Shown piece after piece: positions 62,860 through 64,000 of a DNA stretch of 64,000 nt (position 1 is its first letter; every line of letters begins with the position of its first letter). The notes beneath the pieces are model-generated. The model was not told where the DNA came from. It saw nothing but the letters and a program-made list of their open reading frames with translations, and made no database searches. This DNA comes from Nectonema munidae (lineage: Eukaryota > Nematomorpha > Nectonematoida > Nectonematidae): positions 379,001 through 443,000 of the forward strand of contig JAUIRK010000938.1 in the NCBI GenBank assembly GCA_030549495.1, read 5' to 3'. A program made the translations under genes and the position numbers.

Positions 62860-63135
62860 TGCCAAATATGCATTAAACTGTTGATTTGTGAACTATATGT
62901 TATCTGCTCGAAATGCAAGAAATCTTTTTGTTATGAATGCCTGGAACTTTTTCATCTGTATTTTCCGAAGTTTGAGAGAAGACAGTTTCCTATAACATGT
63001 TTTCTGTGTCTTAAAAACTCTCAAAAAGACTATTCTTTTAGAAATGCTCTCTTTAGAATGATGGAAATTGTAAGATATATTTTAGAAATTAATATATTAA
63101 ATGAAATGCAAAATGCTTTCAGCGGTCTATGTTAA
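62860..63135 (+). other. Cysteine-rich reading frame, unknown
   Basis: The frame reads F-C-Q-I-C, then I-C-E-L-Y-V-I-C-S-K-C-K-K-S-F-C-Y-E-C, then I-T-C-F-L-C, i.e. four C-x2-C pairs with spacing like a RING/B-box or treble-clef zinc finger. It ends at about 63,135. It lies about 290 bp upstream of an OTU-like domain on the same strand and may belong to the same element. No host gene match recognised. Confidence 0.4.
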
Positions 63136-63230
63136 CAAAAAAATGTTGGGGTCTACATATTTAGGCAAGTCAAGAAATTACACACAACACAAATTTTGCG
63201 TATATGATTATTATAATAAAATCTATCTTT

Positions 63231-63372
63231 GATTATTTGAAGTTTGGCTTCATTTCTTTTCCCTGGGACATACATCTACCCATGTGCCTCCTATGTAGCA
63301 AAGTTTTAAGCAATGACGCTATGAAACAATCCAAGTTGGCGGATCATAAATTAATTTTTGTTTTGAATAAAT
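63231..63372 (+). mobile_element. ZBED/hAT BED-finger fragment
   Basis: One open frame reads D-Y-L-K-F-G-F-I-S-F ... P-M-C-L-L-C-S-K-V-L-S-N-D-A-M-K-Q-S-K-L-A-D-H. This is the N-terminal BED-type finger of ZBED5/SCAND3-like hAT transposases (family form C-V-L-C..VLSN.SMKPSKL.RH). The last zinc-binding His is lost and a stop follows. A separate, plus-strand relic of the same clade as 36.7-38.2 kb. Confidence 0.7.
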
Positions 63373-63419
63373 AATATAACTTATTTTTTGTCAGAACTTT
63401 AGTCATTTTAAAAATATTT

Positions 63420-63990
63420 AGGCTAACAAGTACGGTTATGATGCACTTGTGTGTGCTGCATGGCAAGAAAAAAAGATTTTACCACAAATAAGATTTCCTT
63501 CTTTCACTTCCTAATATGAAGAGTCTAAAGTGAATTTAATTAGCAAAGTAATTTTTGGTAAATATAAGTTAGACAGTATTGAAATTCCTCTGAAATCATC
63601 TCCAAATGGAAATTGTTTTTTTAACTTTGTTTCGAACGAAAAATACGCAACTCTACTCAGAGTGCTCATTGCTTAAACATGTGCACGAATGAATTCATTT
63701 ACAAAAACAAGCTCAGTGAAAATATTTTTTTTATCCCTTGATTATGAAAAAGCTTGTATAGATTGCGCTAATGAACGTGGTTTTTCTTCTACCTTAACTT
63801 TTCCATCTCTCTCAGATGTTTTGGAAATAAGCATTGAATCCATGTATTCACTTTTCAATGGGATAAAGGACTTCGCTTATATGTTCTTAAATTGCACTTT
63901 CACTCCTACAATTTTTGCTCCTAGAAAAAAATTTGTAATTTTATGGACAAATGTTTAGAATTTTACTGGTTAGTGGGTACCAAATCACTT
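63420..63990 (+). pseudogene. Interrupted OTU-like (vertnin-like) domain of a probable mobile element
   Basis: The plus strand carries N-K-Y-G-Y-D-A-L-V-C-A-A-W-Q-E-K (about 63,426), S-S-P-N-G-N-C-F-F-N-F-V-S (about 63,600), L-L-R-V-L-I-A (about 63,654), a helical middle part with A-C-I-D-C-A-N-E-R-G-F, then V-I-L-W-T-N-V (about 63,936) and W-V-P-N-H-F near the window end. The block order P-(D/N)-G-N-C-x-x-N, L-R-V, W-T, P-N-H-F matches OTU-like cysteine-protease domains found in repeated, vertnin-like proteins of many invertebrates. The Cys next to G-N is kept and the reading frame is interrupted. Runs to or past the window edge. Confidence 0.5.
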
Positions 63991-64000
63991 CGTGCCGATA

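Noticed and set aside
1-64000. CRISPR array, bacterial operon or phage
   Set aside because: No spaced short repeats of the right form, and introns, SINEs and LINEs show a eukaryotic nuclear sequence.

Overview
The window is AT-rich eukaryotic nuclear DNA with spliced genes, long repeat-filled introns, tRNA-derived SINEs, several LINE clades and many DNA transposons. Gene content (MEMO1, snurportin-1, mitoguardin) and the mix of Penelope-like, jockey/CR1-like, Tigger, piggyBac and hAT elements point to an invertebrate animal. An arthropod, perhaps a crustacean, is my best guess, but that is inference and not proven by the sequence. I saw no bacterial operons, CRISPR arrays, LTR retrotransposons or retroviral fossils.

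Layout. 0-20 kb is almost all mobile DNA: a degenerate ~148-bp satellite (about 0.88-1.9 kb), a Penelope-like RT scrap (2.7 kb), a long LINE carrying an internal 498-bp tandem duplication (3-6 kb), two copies of a tRNA-derived SINE with intact target duplications (6.8 and 7.7 kb), a jockey/CR1-type LINE split by a 935-bp hAT-like MITE and by a 545-bp LINE 3' end (8-11.1 kb), a nearly complete Tigger transposon with TA duplications (11,288-13,481), and a piggyBac relic (16.8-17.8 kb). At 20.2-21.15 kb on the minus strand lies a small secreted-protein gene with a TATA box. 21.5-24.4 kb holds a Tigger relic, a striking 80-bp inverted repeat and a 28-bp minisatellite.

24.6-45.9 kb is one host gene, MEMO1, which I could assemble in full: seven coding exons with matching phases at every junction, 303 residues, all metal-site residues kept. 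Its introns hold an antisense LINE (29.3-31.3 kb), a hAT transposase relic (36.7-38.2 kb), several MITEs and a three-copy unknown repeat.

47.5-49.5 kb is an antisense R1/I-like LINE. 50-54 kb is intergenic with two MITEs. 55.17-56.19 kb is an intronless snurportin-1 coding region. 59.7-61.3 kb is the large 3' exon of a mitoguardin gene; its 5' exon(s) encoding the membrane anchor were not found. The last kilobase (62.86-64.0 kb) holds a cysteine-rich reading frame, a ZBED/hAT-type BED-finger scrap and an interrupted OTU-like domain.

The host genes show no obvious functional cluster: MEMO1 (metal-binding signalling/redox protein), snurportin-1 (nuclear import of m3G-capped snRNPs), mitoguardin (mitochondrial/ER contact and lipid transfer) and a secreted protein appear to be independent neighbours in repeat-rich DNA.
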